Assembly (NCBI GenBank): GCA_018662365.1
Contig: JABJGH010000065.1
Coordinates: forward strand, 24,154 to 88,153
Length of the DNA: 64,000 nucleotides
Direction: 5' to 3'
Source: Chloroflexota bacterium
GTDB taxonomy: Bacteria; Chloroflexota; Anaerolineae; Anaerolineales; UBA11579
Shown: positions 46,197-55,755 of the stretch, in pieces
Position numbering within the stretch: position 1 is the stretch's first letter
Layout of the letters: the number at the start of each line of letters is the position of its first letter
Translations under genes and position numbers: made by a program
The notes under the pieces: generated by a model
Database searches by the model: none
The model's input: the letters and a program-made list of their open reading frames with translations, nothing else
Told to the model about the DNA's origin: nothing

Positions 46197-46862
46197 TTAC
46201 TCCAATGATCTTTCCAGTCCGGCTACAGCTAAATGCTCGCTTTGATTAATAAATTTCATCGCCCACGGGCCATACATCTCATCTGATTTTTGGTAATTAA
46301 AGCTCGATAGCGCAGTAAATTCAGGAAACACACTGCATCGGCGAAATGGTCCTACGTTAAAGATGATATCAACAAAGGCGTTCTTAACCCAACCATGCCC
46401 AACCACCAAGACAGTTTGATCCTCATGTTTAGCGATCAACTCGGATAAGAATTTCCCCACACGGATAACTAAATGGGCATAGCTTTCCATATCAGGCACT
46501 GCTCTGTCAAACGGAAGATAAGGAGTCTTATGGAAATCATTGTCTTGGTAAACGGTTAACTTTTCATCGGGAATCGGTTGATGATCCCAATAGGCTGTAC
46601 TTCCTTCCCGAATGAGGTCCGATAATTTCAGGGGCAAATTATAAGCTTCCGACACAAAACCAGCCGTCTCTTTTGTTCTCACCATACTACTGGCATAAAT
46701 TGCATCTAAAGATATTTCTTCTTTCTTCATCCAGGTTGCCAATGCATTTGCTTGGTTCCTTCCTCTTTCTGTCAAAGGTCCATTCATTTCGGCCGGATTA
46801 TCATAATCAGGCCATTTTTCATTTGCTATGCTCTCGCCATGTCTCGCAATATATAAACGCAT
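46197..46862 (-). CDS. Histidine phosphatase family protein
   Basis: A 221-residue phosphoglycerate-mutase-fold phosphatase. The catalytic motif RHGES (residues 7-11) and the second histidine in VVGHGWVKN are present. I chose the ATG at 46862 (MRLYIARHGES) with AAAGG at SD distance over the ORF-track TTG two codons upstream. It is cotranscribed with mazG. The substrate is unknown; dephosphorylation of a sugar phosphate or nucleotide is likely. Confidence 0.87.
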   Translation of the reverse strand: MRLYIARHGESIANEKWPDYDNPAEMNGPLTERGRNQANALATWMKKEEISLDAIYASSMVRTKETAGFVSEAYNLPLKLSDLIREGSTAYWDHQPIPDEKLTVYQDNDFHKTPYLPFDRAVPDMESYAHLVIRVGKFLSELIAKHEDQTVLVVGHGWVKNAFVDIIFNVGPFRRCSVFPEFTALSSFNYQKSDEMYGPWAMKFINQSEHLAVAGLERSLE

Positions 46863-46884
46863 AATCAATCCTTTCTAATAAAAA

Positions 46885-46912
46885 ACCGCGGAGAAAACTT
46901 TTTCTCCGCGGT
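46885..46912 (-). terminator. Terminator of the ribosomal protein superoperon
   Basis: The 12-bp stem ACCGCGGAGAAA/TTTCTCCGCGGT with a 4-nt loop is followed on the minus strand by TTTTTTA. It lies 28 bp after the rpsI stop. Confidence 0.9.
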
Positions 46913-46940
46913 CTGTTGTTGTACAATAAAACTTTGCTAC

Positions 46941-47333
46941 TTAACGTTTTGTATATGTTGGGGCTTTTCGGGCTTTCTTGAGACCAGGTTTTTTACGTTC
47001 CTTCACACGAGGATCTCGCGTAATATGGCCACCTTTTCGCATTGCCCGATCAACATCCGGGGTCATTTTAATTAAAGCACGAGCAATTCCCAAACGAACT
47101 GCACCAACCTGTCCTGTAGTACCGCCGCCTTTTACCAACACGCTGATATCAACAGCATTTTTTGCGCCGCCATCTTCCAGGGGAGAGTTAATAATATCAA
47201 GGTCACCGAAGCGGGGGAAATAATCTGCCACCTCTTTACCATTGACTACAAATGCGCCTTTCCCTTTAGTGAGACGAACGCGAGCTGTAGCTTGTTTTCT
47301 TCTTCCAATACCTTCAAAATATCGTTCAGCCAT
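46941..47333 (-). CDS. rpsI: 30S ribosomal protein S9
   Basis: 130 residues with GIGRRKQATARVRL near the N-terminus and the basic tail KKARKAPTYTKR, which reaches the P-site tRNA (the terminal KR is the family's SKR-type end). It is the last gene of the superoperon, 12 bp after rplM. The SD is AAGGAG. Confidence 0.97.
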   Translation of the reverse strand: MAERYFEGIGRRKQATARVRLTKGKGAFVVNGKEVADYFPRFGDLDIINSPLEDGGAKNAVDISVLVKGGGTTGQVGAVRLGIARALIKMTPDVDRAMRKGGHITRDPRVKERKKPGLKKARKAPTYTKR

Positions 47334-47345
47334 AATTCAAACTCC

Positions 47346-47774
47346 TTAAGGAAGCGGCTTAGGATTCTGGGCCCCATGAGGATGATCGGGTCCCGCATAA
47401 ATTTTACAATTTTTCAGCAATCCACGACCAAAGCTATTTTTGGGCAACATTCCCCAAATAGCACTTCTAAGAACACGGTCAGGAGCTTTCTTCAAAAGAT
47501 CACGAAGATTGATTTCTTTCAACCCACCAGGATATCCGGTGTGGCGATAGTACATCTTGTCATCCATTTTCTTACCAGTAACTTCAATTCGCTCACAATT
47601 CACGATAACAACATAATCACCATTATCAACACCAGGTGTAAAATCTGGTTTATGTTTACCGATCAATATATGTGCAATTTGTGTAGCAAACCGACCCAAA
47701 TTTTGTCCGTTGGCATCTGCCACGAACCATTCTTTGGAAAGTTCACTAGGTTTTGGATAATATGTTTTTTCCAC
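47346..47774 (-). CDS. rplM: 50S ribosomal protein L13
   Basis: 142 residues including WFVADANGQNLGRFATQIA, GDYVVIVN and the MLPKNSFGRGLLKNCKIY region typical of L13, an early-assembly protein. It pairs with rpsI as in most bacteria. The 42-bp gap from truA holds its SD. Confidence 0.97.
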   Translation of the reverse strand: MEKTYYPKPSELSKEWFVADANGQNLGRFATQIAHILIGKHKPDFTPGVDNGDYVVIVNCERIEVTGKKMDDKMYYRHTGYPGGLKEINLRDLLKKAPDRVLRSAIWGMLPKNSFGRGLLKNCKIYAGPDHPHGAQNPKPLP

Positions 47775-47815
47775 AACAACCTCTCTAAATTAATTGGATT
47801 TTACCAATCAGTTGT

Positions 47816-48553
47816 TTACTTGTAAGTCACCTTCGTGAGAAAGAGACCATTTGGCGGGGCCAAGCCCTGGATCATCCCAGGAATTTCTCCTCGCAAATAC
47901 TTACCGATTATTCCCTGCTCGTGCTTCCCCAAGCCTATCTCCACCGAAATGCTCACCATTCGGCGAACCATATGATAAAGAAAAGCATTCGCACTCACTT
48001 TGAAACTCAATCCTTTGTCCTGCTCCACCCACTCGGCTGAAATTACATTCCGAATAGTCACACCGTCCTCTTTAGGAGGTGTCCCAAATGGGGCGAAATC
48101 ATGTTCACCAACCATTTGTTCTGCAGCACTCTGCATCAAGTTTACTTCTGGTTTTGGCCAAATTCGCCAGGCAAATCGTTCCTCTATAGGGTTGCGATGT
48201 GCTTGAAAAATAATATCATAACGGTAACTTCGAACCAGAGCATCATAACGGGGGTGGAAATCAGCCCTAACTTCGGTCACCTGCCTCACAGCAAGATCTA
48301 ACGGCAAAACTGCATTTAATGCATTTTGAAGATCATCGGAGCTATGCCCCCAATCGTGATCAAAAACGATCACCTGACCAGATGCATGCACACCCGCATC
48401 AGTTCTTCCTGCAGCGTAGACAGAGCTTCCTTTCCAACCGATCTTTCCAAGGGCTTCTTCGAAACTTCCTTGAACAGTACGGACATCGAGTTGTCTCTGC
48501 AATCCGCTGAATGCAGTGCCATCATAAGCTAGAATAATTTGGTAACGTGCCAT
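47816..48553 (-). CDS. truA: tRNA pseudouridine(38-40) synthase TruA
   Basis: A 245-residue pseudouridine synthase for positions 38-40 of tRNA anticodon stems. The catalytic aspartate is in AAGRTDAGVHASGQ (about residue 52). It is located between rplQ and rplM, a common arrangement in Firmicutes and Chloroflexota. Confidence 0.96.
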   Translation of the reverse strand: MARYQIILAYDGTAFSGLQRQLDVRTVQGSFEEALGKIGWKGSSVYAAGRTDAGVHASGQVIVFDHDWGHSSDDLQNALNAVLPLDLAVRQVTEVRADFHPRYDALVRSYRYDIIFQAHRNPIEERFAWRIWPKPEVNLMQSAAEQMVGEHDFAPFGTPPKEDGVTIRNVISAEWVEQDKGLSFKVSANAFLYHMVRRMVSISVEIGLGKHEQGIIGKYLRGEIPGMIQGLAPPNGLFLTKVTYK

Positions 48554-48593
48554 TTCCAGTCCGGATTTCCCGGAAAGGATTTCTCATACTGGT

Positions 48594-48977
48594 TTATTCA
48601 ACCAGTTCGAGAACAACCATCTCCGAGCTATCACCTAAACGTCGACCAAGTTTCATCATACGTGTATATCCACCGGGTCGGTCAGTATAACGAGGAGCAA
48701 TTTCATCAAATAATTTCTGTACAGATTTTGGATCTGCCAGGCGGGCTGCAGCTAATCGACGAGCATGAACCATTTTTGAAGGTTCTTCTGCTTCGGCTGC
48801 ATTTCCACGCTTGGCCAATGTTATCAATTTCTCTGCTTGACCTCTAATTGCCTGTGCTTTGGCTCGTGTGGTCTTAATGCGTTCGTATTCGAACAATTGC
48901 TTTACCAATGTTCGGCGAAGTGCATTTCGAGCACCCATATGTCGGCTTAATCTTTTTCCTGCTATTTTATGTCGCAT
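48594..48977 (-). CDS. rplQ: 50S ribosomal protein L17
   Basis: 127 residues with the signature MGARNALRRTLVKQLFEYERIKT slightly diverged at the start (MRHKIAGKRLSRHMGARN). The length is typical of the short bacterial form. It follows rpoA by 5 bp. Confidence 0.96.
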   Translation of the reverse strand: MRHKIAGKRLSRHMGARNALRRTLVKQLFEYERIKTTRAKAQAIRGQAEKLITLAKRGNAAEAEEPSKMVHARRLAAARLADPKSVQKLFDEIAPRYTDRPGGYTRMMKLGRRLGDSSEMVVLELVE

Positions 48978-48982
48978 TTGCT

Positions 48983-49966
48983 TTACTCCGCTTCCGTTTC
49001 AGCGGTTTCTTCTTCATCGCTTTTCAGGTAGCCCTTATCGGACATTTTATCGACCAATTCATCCATACTTTTGTCACCAAAATTACGAATAGACATGATC
49101 GCGTCTTCACCCTTTTCAAGTAGTTCCAACACTTCACCAACAGTGACAATGCCAGCACGCTTTAGCGAATTGAATACCCGAACGGAAAGATCAAGATTTT
49201 CAATTGGTGTTTCATAAATTTCACTTGTCAAGCGGGCTTCCATATCGACTTCTACAGGAACAGGTGTGAGTGATATTTCCGTAACACCAGCAATATGTCG
49301 TAAATGTTCAATAAGAATTCCAGCCGCTGTACTCATAGATTCTTCCGGGGCAACTGTGCCATCCGTCCAAATTTCCATTTCCAAGCGATCATAGTTAGTG
49401 CTTTGCCCAACACGAGCATATCCTACATCCCAGTTTACTTGTTTCACTGGGGTAAATATCGCATCCACAGGTAACTCACCAATTGGCAATCGACCACTTC
49501 GGTCATTTGCTGGGGAATATCCTCGGCCACGTTCCACACTCATTTCAATCTCGAGCTTGGTTTTACTGCTGTCAGATGTGAACAAATAAAGGTCAGGATT
49601 GACGATCTCTACTTCAGGAGGTGCAATAATATCTGCAGCAGTTACCACACCCTCACCGCGAACTTCCATATGTAAACGAGCGGAGTCCACATCAAAGATC
49701 TTCATACGCAATTGCTTTAGCTGAAGCATGATCTGGATGACATCCTCACGAATACCAGGAATATCACTATATTCATGTTGCACATCGGTAATCCGAATCG
49801 AGGTAATTGCCGTACCTTCCAATGAGGCAAGCAACACTCTGCGCAGGGCATTTCCAAGTGTGTTTCCATATCCACGTTCTAGTGGGCCGATCAAATATTT
49901 TCCGTAATTTCGAGACTCAGCTTCACGCTCAATTCTCGGAGTTACCATATTACTTAGTACTATCAT
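48983..49966 (-). CDS. rpoA: RNA polymerase alpha subunit
   Basis: A 327-residue alpha subunit. The N-terminal domain (YLIGPLERGYGNTLGNALRR) dimerises and nucleates core assembly. The C-terminal domain begins near residue 245 after an acidic linker and has the HhH regions LDLSVRVFNSLKRAGI and IRNFGDKSMDEL that contact UP elements and activators. An acidic end (EEETAETEAE) follows. Confidence 0.98.
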   Translation of the reverse strand: MIVLSNMVTPRIEREAESRNYGKYLIGPLERGYGNTLGNALRRVLLASLEGTAITSIRITDVQHEYSDIPGIREDVIQIMLQLKQLRMKIFDVDSARLHMEVRGEGVVTAADIIAPPEVEIVNPDLYLFTSDSSKTKLEIEMSVERGRGYSPANDRSGRLPIGELPVDAIFTPVKQVNWDVGYARVGQSTNYDRLEMEIWTDGTVAPEESMSTAAGILIEHLRHIAGVTEISLTPVPVEVDMEARLTSEIYETPIENLDLSVRVFNSLKRAGIVTVGEVLELLEKGEDAIMSIRNFGDKSMDELVDKMSDKGYLKSDEEETAETEAE

Positions 49967-50014
49967 TGGCTAATCCTTCCCCTGTTAACCCTCGTAAGGG
50001 TCACAAGAAAATCA

Positions 50015-50653
50015 CTAACGTGAATAAAACTCAACAATTAATTGCTCGTTGAGATTAGCGTCTATCTCAGAACGTTCTGGCAATCTGGTGATTTCACCAT
50101 TAAACTTCTTCACATCACGGCTAATCCATTCTGGAATGGTCCGTTCTTCTGCTACGGCTACCAAATCTTTGAACAATGTCTTTGATTTTGAGCCTTCTCG
50201 AATTTCGATCTTGTCACCCTCTTTGATCTGCATTGAAGGCACATCCGTTCGGTGACCATTTACAACGAAATGTCCATGGGTAACCATTTGTCGTGCTTGA
50301 GCACGGCTGCTGGCAAAACCCATTCGATAAATTACGTTATCCAACCGTGATTCTAGAATTTGAAGCAATGTAAGACCTGTCAAACCTCGGTTCTTTATTG
50401 CTTGTTTGTAATATCGGCGGAATTGGCGTTCTAACACACCATAAACTCGTCGAGCTTTTTGTTTTGCACGCAGCTGAGCGCCAAAATCGGAGGTCTGATT
50501 TCGACCCCATTGGGTACTACGCCCATGTTGACCAGGGGGGTATGCCCTTCTTTCCATTGCACATTTCTGTGTGTAACAGCGCTCACCTTTAAGGAATAAC
50601 TTTTCCCCTTCTCGGCGGCACAGTTTACATACAGGTCCAGTATATCTTGCCAT
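50015..50653 (-). CDS. rpsD: 30S ribosomal protein S4 (zinc-type)
   Basis: 212 residues. The N-terminus has the zinc-binding cysteines CKLCRREG...CYTQKC, i.e. the C+ form. The S4 RNA-binding domain (LESRLDNVIYRMGFASSRAQARQ, VVNGHRTDVPS) is intact. S4 often represses the alpha operon, but I could not identify a pseudoknot target here. Confidence 0.97.
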   Translation of the reverse strand: MARYTGPVCKLCRREGEKLFLKGERCYTQKCAMERRAYPPGQHGRSTQWGRNQTSDFGAQLRAKQKARRVYGVLERQFRRYYKQAIKNRGLTGLTLLQILESRLDNVIYRMGFASSRAQARQMVTHGHFVVNGHRTDVPSMQIKEGDKIEIREGSKSKTLFKDLVAVAEERTIPEWISRDVKKFNGEITRLPERSEIDANLNEQLIVEFYSR

Positions 50654-50698
50654 AAGTTTGGATCCTCACTTCTTCCTGTGTTTAATAAATAACTTTAA

Positions 50699-51094
50699 CT
50701 ATACTCTTCGTTTCTTTGGTGGTCGGCAACCATTATGAGGTACCGGAGTCACATCTTCAATTGACTTCACCTTCAAACCCATTGACTGAACCTTGCGGAT
50801 CGCAGACTCACGACCAGGGCCAGGGCCTTTCACAAAAAGATCTACTTCCTTAATACCCATATCTTGTGCAACTTTTACTGCTTTTTCTGTTGCCAGGGTA
50901 GCTGCAAAGGGAGTACTTTTTCGAGAGCCCTTAAAACCAACACCTCCACCACTTGCCCAGGTCAATGTATTTCCCTGATTATCAGTGATGTTGATGATCG
51001 TATTATTAAATGTTGAATAAATATGAACTTGTCCTGAGGACAAAGTTCGTTTTGCTTTACGTGAACCACTTCGAGAACGACCAGTACGTGCCAT
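50699..51094 (-). CDS. rpsK: 30S ribosomal protein S11
   Basis: 131 residues with [32 protein letters not shown] and the C-terminal [18 protein letters not shown], all diagnostic. It is located in the alpha part of the superoperon between rpsM and rpsD. Confidence 0.98.
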   Translation of the reverse strand: MARTGRSRSGSRKAKRTLSSGQVHIYSTFNNTIINITDNQGNTLTWASGGGVGFKGSRKSTPFAATLATEKAVKVAQDMGIKEVDLFVKGPGPGRESAIRKVQSMGLKVKSIEDVTPVPHNGCRPPKKRRV

Positions 51095-51135
51095 AATTCC
51101 TCTTTTTAAAATCTCAGATTAATAAGTCAGACAGA

Positions 51136-51522
51136 TTATGTCTTTGTAGCGCCACGGCGACGGCCACGACCTGCGACTGTCTTCTTCGGGCCTTTGCGGG
51201 TGCGTGCATTTGTTTTAGTACGCTGTCCACGCAAAGGCAGGTTTCGGCGGTGGCGCATGCCTCGATAACTACCAATTTCCATTAACCGTTTGATGTTCAT
51301 TTGCGTCTCTCGGCGCAAGTCACCCTCAACAGTTAAGTTATTGATTTGTTCACGAAGTGAGGCAACCTCAGTATCGGTGAGGTCTTTCACTCGTGTATCT
51401 GGATTTACCTTCGCGGCGGCCAATATATTATGTGAAGTTTTTAATCCAACTCCAAAAATATAGGTCAAGCCAATTTCTACACGTTTATTTCTCGGTAGGT
51501 CAACGCCTTCAATACGTGCCAT
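51136..51522 (-). CDS. rpsM: 30S ribosomal protein S13
   Basis: 128 residues: [24 protein letters not shown] at the start, the HhH region and the basic tail [18 protein letters not shown]. It follows rpmJ by 9 bp. Confidence 0.98.
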   Translation of the reverse strand: MARIEGVDLPRNKRVEIGLTYIFGVGLKTSHNILAAAKVNPDTRVKDLTDTEVASLREQINNLTVEGDLRRETQMNIKRLMEIGSYRGMRHRRNLPLRGQRTKTNARTRKGPKKTVAGRGRRRGATKT

Positions 51523-51531
51523 AATTCCTCT

Positions 51532-51645
51532 CTAACCTTGTCTCTGTTTATGTTTTTTATTTTCGCAAATCACAAAAAGTACACCTTTTCGGCGAACAAA
51601 TTTACATTTTGCGCATCTTTTTCTTACTGAAGATGAAACCTTCAT
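51532..51645 (-). CDS. rpmJ: 50S ribosomal protein L36 (zinc-type)
   Basis: Too short for the ORF track. Translating the minus strand from the ATG at 51645 gives 37 residues, beginning [19 protein letters not shown] and ending [11 protein letters not shown], with the C-x2-C...C-x4-H zinc site of L36. An AAAGGAG SD lies 8 nt upstream, and the stop (TAG) is 9 bp before rpsM. Confidence 0.96.
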   Translation of the reverse strand: MKVSSSVRKRCAKCKFVRRKGVLFVICENKKHKQRQG

Positions 51646-51688
51646 CTACTAACTCCTTTAGCTTCAAACCTGCAAGCCAAAACACCTG

Positions 51689-51717
51689 ATTATACTTGCT
51701 GTTTTTCTATTCGTCCA
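51689..51717 (-). promoter_or_regulatory. Internal promoter before rpmJ
   Basis: TGGACG (51712-51717, 4/6 to -35) and a perfect TATAAT (51689-51694) are 17 nt apart on the minus strand. It would drive rpmJ-rpsM-rpsK-rpsD-rpoA-rplQ independently of the upstream genes. Confidence 0.5.
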
Positions 51718-51740
51718 GGTCTAATTGAGCAAGTGCTCAT
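51690..51740 (-). other. 16-codon open frame in the slot normally held by infA
   Basis: An ATG overlaps the map stop (TAATG) and opens a frame reading MSTCSIRPGRIEKQQV before TAA. It shows no similarity to IF-1 that I can see, and no SD is present, although coupling to map is possible. Its end overlaps the -10 box of the promoter below. Confidence 0.25.
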
Positions 51741-52510
51741 TAAACTTGGGTCAGGATCAATGGTTTTCCCTCGGTAACAGCCACCGAATGTTCATAATGG
51801 GCTGTATGCGAGCCATCAATAGAAACAACTGTCCATTGATCGGACAACACTTTGGTTCTGGGAGTTCCAACCAAAACCATCGGTTCTAGGGCAATCGTGA
51901 GCCCAGGTCGAAGTACCATTCCTCTCCCTGGAAGCCCATAATTTGGAACTTGCGGACCCTCATGCATTGTCCGTCCTACGCCATGTCCAGTGTATTCGCG
52001 AGGGACATGATAACCAAAACTTTCAACATACTCTTGTATGGCTGCAGAAACATCACCAACTCTGTTACCAGCCAACATTTTACTGATTCCAATCTCTAAA
52101 GATTTCTCGGTCACTTCCAGAAGTTGTTTGACTTCCTTAGAAACCTCACCAACACCCACTGAAAATGCGGAGTCAGCAACAAATCCTTGATAGATCGTGC
52201 CACAGTCGATCGAAACCAGATCGCCCTCTTTTACGGTTCTGGCACTTGGTAAACCATGTACCATTTCCTCATTAAGACAGGCATTGATCGTACCCGGATA
52301 AGGAGTCGGGCCAGGATATCCCAGAAATGCTGGAATTGCCTCATGATCTCTGATCACAGTCTCTGCGATCTTATCCAGTACCGCAGTACTCACACCTGGG
52401 CGAATCGCTTCCCGCACAGCTTTGAGTGCTAGGGCATTAATTCGTCCAGCTGCCTGCATGATCTCGATCTCAGGTTGGCTTTTGATAACTACATTTCGTT
52501 CCCAAGCCAT
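51740..52510 (-). CDS. map: Methionine aminopeptidase, type I
   Basis: 256 residues. The five metal ligands fall in SIDCGTIYQGFVADSAFS (two Asp), TGHGVGRTMHEGP (His) and the Glu residues in IALEPMV and near the C-terminus. It acts after peptide deformylase to remove initiator methionine. It follows adk by 3 bp. No N-terminal zinc finger is present. Confidence 0.96.
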   Translation of the reverse strand: MAWERNVVIKSQPEIEIMQAAGRINALALKAVREAIRPGVSTAVLDKIAETVIRDHEAIPAFLGYPGPTPYPGTINACLNEEMVHGLPSARTVKEGDLVSIDCGTIYQGFVADSAFSVGVGEVSKEVKQLLEVTEKSLEIGISKMLAGNRVGDVSAAIQEYVESFGYHVPREYTGHGVGRTMHEGPQVPNYGLPGRGMVLRPGLTIALEPMVLVGTPRTKVLSDQWTVVSIDGSHTAHYEHSVAVTEGKPLILTQV

Positions 52511-52513
52511 ATT

Positions 52514-53176
52514 TTAAAGTTCTTCCATGAATTGCAGCGCTAACACCAACTCTTTTGCTACGTTTTCAATTTTTCTAGCGCCATTGATATCTTTTAGCAC
52601 ACCTGTGGAACGGTAATGCTCGATCAATGGGGATGTCTGTTCTAAATAAACCGCAATCCGGTTCTTTACCGTCTCTGGTTTATCATCATCTCTCTGGTAA
52701 AGTTCAGAACCATCAAAATCACAGATTCCCTCTTCTTTTGGTGGGTTGAATTTATCATTAAAGATATGTCCCTGATCTTTACATGTCCATCTGCTCGATA
52801 GACGCTCGATCAAATACTCATCCTTCACCAAAATAAAAGGTACAAGATCCACCTTGCCATCAAACTCAGCCAACATTTTGTCCAAGGCTTCCGCTTGTCC
52901 GGGTGTCCGGGGGAAACCGTCCAATATCGCACCGTTTTTGCAATCCGGTCTAGAAAGTCTATCCCGGATCAAAGCAATCGTGACATCATCAGGAACCAGC
53001 TCGCCCCTATTCATATAAGAGTCTGCATGCTTCCCAAGTTCCGTTTCATTTTTAATGTTCTCCCGGAAGATGTCTCCCGATGAAACATGAGGTAAATTCA
53101 TGTTTTCACTCAGGATCTCAGCCTGGGTTCCTTTTCCAGCACCAGGGGCGCCCAAAATTACAATGTAGATTGGCAT
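52514..53176 (-). CDS. adk: Adenylate kinase
   Basis: A 220-residue long-form AMP kinase with P-loop GAPGAGKGT and DGFPRTPGQAEAL. The LID has only part of the zinc site of Gram-positive enzymes: TCKDQGH in place of C-x2-C, then CDFDG. So a Cys, Gln, Cys, Asp arrangement replaces the usual four ligands. It sits between secY and map, the classical position. Confidence 0.96.
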   Translation of the reverse strand: MPIYIVILGAPGAGKGTQAEILSENMNLPHVSSGDIFRENIKNETELGKHADSYMNRGELVPDDVTIALIRDRLSRPDCKNGAILDGFPRTPGQAEALDKMLAEFDGKVDLVPFILVKDEYLIERLSSRWTCKDQGHIFNDKFNPPKEEGICDFDGSELYQRDDDKPETVKNRIAVYLEQTSPLIEHYRSTGVLKDINGARKIENVAKELVLALQFMEEL

Positions 53177-53195
53177 AATCGACCAACCCCTTTCT

Positions 53196-54542
53196 TTATT
53201 TCACTAAAAGTGTATCGTCGTAACCGTGCAATTTTAGCTCGGCATCGATGTTTAGGAAGGTATCTCGGACCACACCCACTACGATCAATAGACCGGAAGA
53301 GTTGATCAAAAATCCTGAATTACCCGGTAACCGCAAGGCTGGGATTGCTAACGTTGCCAAATAAGGTAATACGGCAACGACTCCCAAGAAAAGCGCGCCA
53401 GGTAGTGTGATACGGCTTTGGACTCGACCCAAATATTCTTGGGTGGCATTCCCCGGTCGCACATTACCGATCTTTGCACCTGAACGCTTTAAGTTATCAC
53501 CATAATTCTGCTGTTGAAACAACACATTCGTATAGAAGAATGCAAACGCAATGACCATGATGAAGTAGAACACCCAATATAAATTACTCTGAGCACCAAA
53601 CACATTGGTTACTGTGATCGCAAAATTCTGCACCCATTCAGTCTCAGAATCTTGAAACAAACCAGCCAAGATCGCCGGGAAGGACAAAATTGCCTGGGCA
53701 AAGATCAGTGGGATCATACCGGACATATTGACCATCAAAGGCAAGTTACCCTTCACAGGCATCGCCATTCGATTTCCAACTCGTCGTCCAGGGTACATCA
53801 CAGGTACATTTCTACGTCCCTGCTGTACAAAAACGATCACGAATATCATCGCCAAGGTGATTAGGATCAACGAAATAATACCGACTACGCGGGATTCCGG
53901 GTTGCTCCATAATTGGATATAAGTAGAAGGCAATTGAGAGATAATACCTGCGAAAATGATCAAGGATAAACCTTGTCCACGGATACCATGCTCTGAAATC
54001 AACTCACCCATCCAAATCGCAAACATCGTCCCAGCAGTCATCACCGCTAACACAGTGACAGAACTTAGAATATTTCCTTCGGTAAAACCGAAACCTGGGA
54101 TAATCGGAAGACCACCCAAAGAAGAAAAGATCCTGATCTGACCATATGCCTGTAAGGCTGCCATCACAACTGCTAAATAATAGGTTCTTTTTTCTTGCCA
54201 CTTTCGAGCTTCTCGGGGATCATCTTCCATGCGAGCTTGCCATGCAGGGATGATCGGAGTAAGCAATTGAATAATAATCTGGGCAGTAATATATGGATAT
54301 ACACCCATCGCCAAAACAGAGAAGTTGCTCACTGTTCCACCTGAGATCATATTGATCAGGTTGACCAGATTAGAACCTGCCCCACCACTATTCATCAATT
54401 GATCTAAGGCAGCATTATCGACGCCGGGTACACGGACATGTGAAACAAATCTATATAAGATCAACAAACCAATCGAAAATAATAACTTTCTTCGAAGGTC
54501 AGGGGTTGTCCATAAATAGCGCCAACCTGAACGTTGTTTCAT
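53196..54542 (-). CDS. secY: Protein translocase subunit SecY
   Basis: 448 residues and ten membrane helices. VSHVRVPGVDN, the plug region, MGVYPYITAQIIIQLL and the cytoplasmic loop VMYPGRRVGNRMAMPVKGNLPLMVN are typical. It forms the SecYEG channel. It is located between rplO and adk. Confidence 0.97.
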   Translation of the reverse strand: MKQRSGWRYLWTTPDLRRKLLFSIGLLILYRFVSHVRVPGVDNAALDQLMNSGGAGSNLVNLINMISGGTVSNFSVLAMGVYPYITAQIIIQLLTPIIPAWQARMEDDPREARKWQEKRTYYLAVVMAALQAYGQIRIFSSLGGLPIIPGFGFTEGNILSSVTVLAVMTAGTMFAIWMGELISEHGIRGQGLSLIIFAGIISQLPSTYIQLWSNPESRVVGIISLILITLAMIFVIVFVQQGRRNVPVMYPGRRVGNRMAMPVKGNLPLMVNMSGMIPLIFAQAILSFPAILAGLFQDSETEWVQNFAITVTNVFGAQSNLYWVFYFIMVIAFAFFYTNVLFQQQNYGDNLKRSGAKIGNVRPGNATQEYLGRVQSRITLPGALFLGVVAVLPYLATLAIPALRLPGNSGFLINSSGLLIVVGVVRDTFLNIDAELKLHGYDDTLLVK

Positions 54543-54570
54543 TAATATTGCTCCTTAATGCAATTCCAGA

Positions 54571-55017
54571 CTATTCAATGATCTCTACTGTGCCACCAGC
54601 AGCTTCGATCTTGCTGCGAGCACCAGCAGTTACTCGGTGCACTTGGACAGTATACGCTTTCTTTACATCACCCCTTCCCATAATGACTACTGGGCGTTCG
54701 GGTTTTCGAAGTAAGCGGGCTGCGTCCAAAGTTTCAGGATTTACCTTTGCTTTGGCTCGGAAACCTTCTAATTGGTCCAGATTGATTTCATTATAGATTG
54801 TCTGATTCGGGGGCGTGAATCCACGCTTGAATGGCAATCGCCGGAAGAATGGTAAGTTTCCACCTTCCCGATACAACTTACCACCGGATCCAGAGCGTGC
54901 GCCATATCCCTTGGTACCACGGCCGGCAGTTTTACCGCCCTTTCCGCCTGTACCTCGAGCGACACGAATTCTCTTTTGTTTTTTACCTTCGTTAGGTTTC
55001 AGATCGTGTAAATCCAT
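54571..55017 (-). CDS. rplO: 50S ribosomal protein L15
   Basis: 148 residues; MDLHDLKPNEGKKQKRIRVARG and the Gly-rich GKGGKTAGRGTKGYGARSG segment identify L15. It precedes secY by 28 bp. Confidence 0.97.
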   Translation of the reverse strand: MDLHDLKPNEGKKQKRIRVARGTGGKGGKTAGRGTKGYGARSGSGGKLYREGGNLPFFRRLPFKRGFTPPNQTIYNEINLDQLEGFRAKAKVNPETLDAARLLRKPERPVVIMGRGDVKKAYTVQVHRVTAGARSKIEAAGGTVEIIE

Positions 55018-55029
55018 ATCCTAGTACCT

Positions 55030-55218
55030 CTATTCTTCGACTTTCAACATGTGACTAACTTTGGCGATCATGCCACGAATCACATCAGAGTCTACATGAG
55101 TAACAGTTTGGTTCATTTTACGCAGGCCTAATGCCTTCACTGTCCCTTTTTGGCGTTCGTTATAACCAATCGGACTTTTCACCAAAGTGATTTTGATTTC
55201 TTTTTTCTTCTTAGCCAC
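55030..55218 (-). CDS. rpmD: 50S ribosomal protein L30
   Basis: 62 residues; [26 protein letters not shown] and [20 protein letters not shown] are the L30 core. Its start overlaps the rpsE end by 8 bp. Confidence 0.96.
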   Translation of the reverse strand: MAKKKKEIKITLVKSPIGYNERQKGTVKALGLRKMNQTVTHVDSDVIRGMIAKVSHMLKVEE

Positions 55219-55741
55219 GGCTTTTTCGCTCCCAGAAGGGCATCAGATCTTCGGCTTTTTTACCTCTGATCATAGCCTGATCTTCAACGGACTTCAAATT
55301 ATCGAGTGCTTTCATGGTTGCAGAAACAATATTGAGCACATTCGCACTACCCATTGATTTTGTTAAAATATCCTGCACACCAACCGCCTGCATCACCGCA
55401 CGTACACCACCACCAGCAATTACACCGGTTCCAGGAGATGCGGGGCGCAAAATAACCTTTGCACCAGCAACTTTCCCGATGATCTCATGAGGAATGGTTC
55501 CCTTAAAAAGGTTCATTCGGCGCATGTCTTTTTTGGCACGATCAGAGGCTTTTCGAATTGCATCTGGTACAGTTCGGGCTTTGCCCATTCCCATACCCAC
55601 TCGGCCAGCCTTATCTCCTACTACCACTGTGACACGGAAGCCGAATCTTCGACCACCTTTTACAACTTTAGCCACACGAGTAATATCGATTGTCTTTTCT
55701 TCAAATTCTTGTTCGGATTCTTGTCCTCGATATTCTGTCAT
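55211..55741 (-). CDS. rpsE: 30S ribosomal protein S5
   Basis: 176 residues with [22 protein letters not shown] and the fidelity-related loop, then [19 protein letters not shown]. It is longer at the C-terminus than E. coli S5 ([17 protein letters not shown]). Confidence 0.97.
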   Translation of the reverse strand: MTEYRGQESEQEFEEKTIDITRVAKVVKGGRRFGFRVTVVVGDKAGRVGMGMGKARTVPDAIRKASDRAKKDMRRMNLFKGTIPHEIIGKVAGAKVILRPASPGTGVIAGGGVRAVMQAVGVQDILTKSMGSANVLNIVSATMKALDNLKSVEDQAMIRGKKAEDLMPFWERKSRG

Positions 55742-55755
55742 TTTTTTCTCCTAAC

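Noticed and set aside
46885-46912. Hairpin considered as a leader element for the histidine phosphatase gene
   Set aside because: The T-run and position directly after rpsI fit a terminator of the ribosomal superoperon; the phosphatase gene reads away from it.
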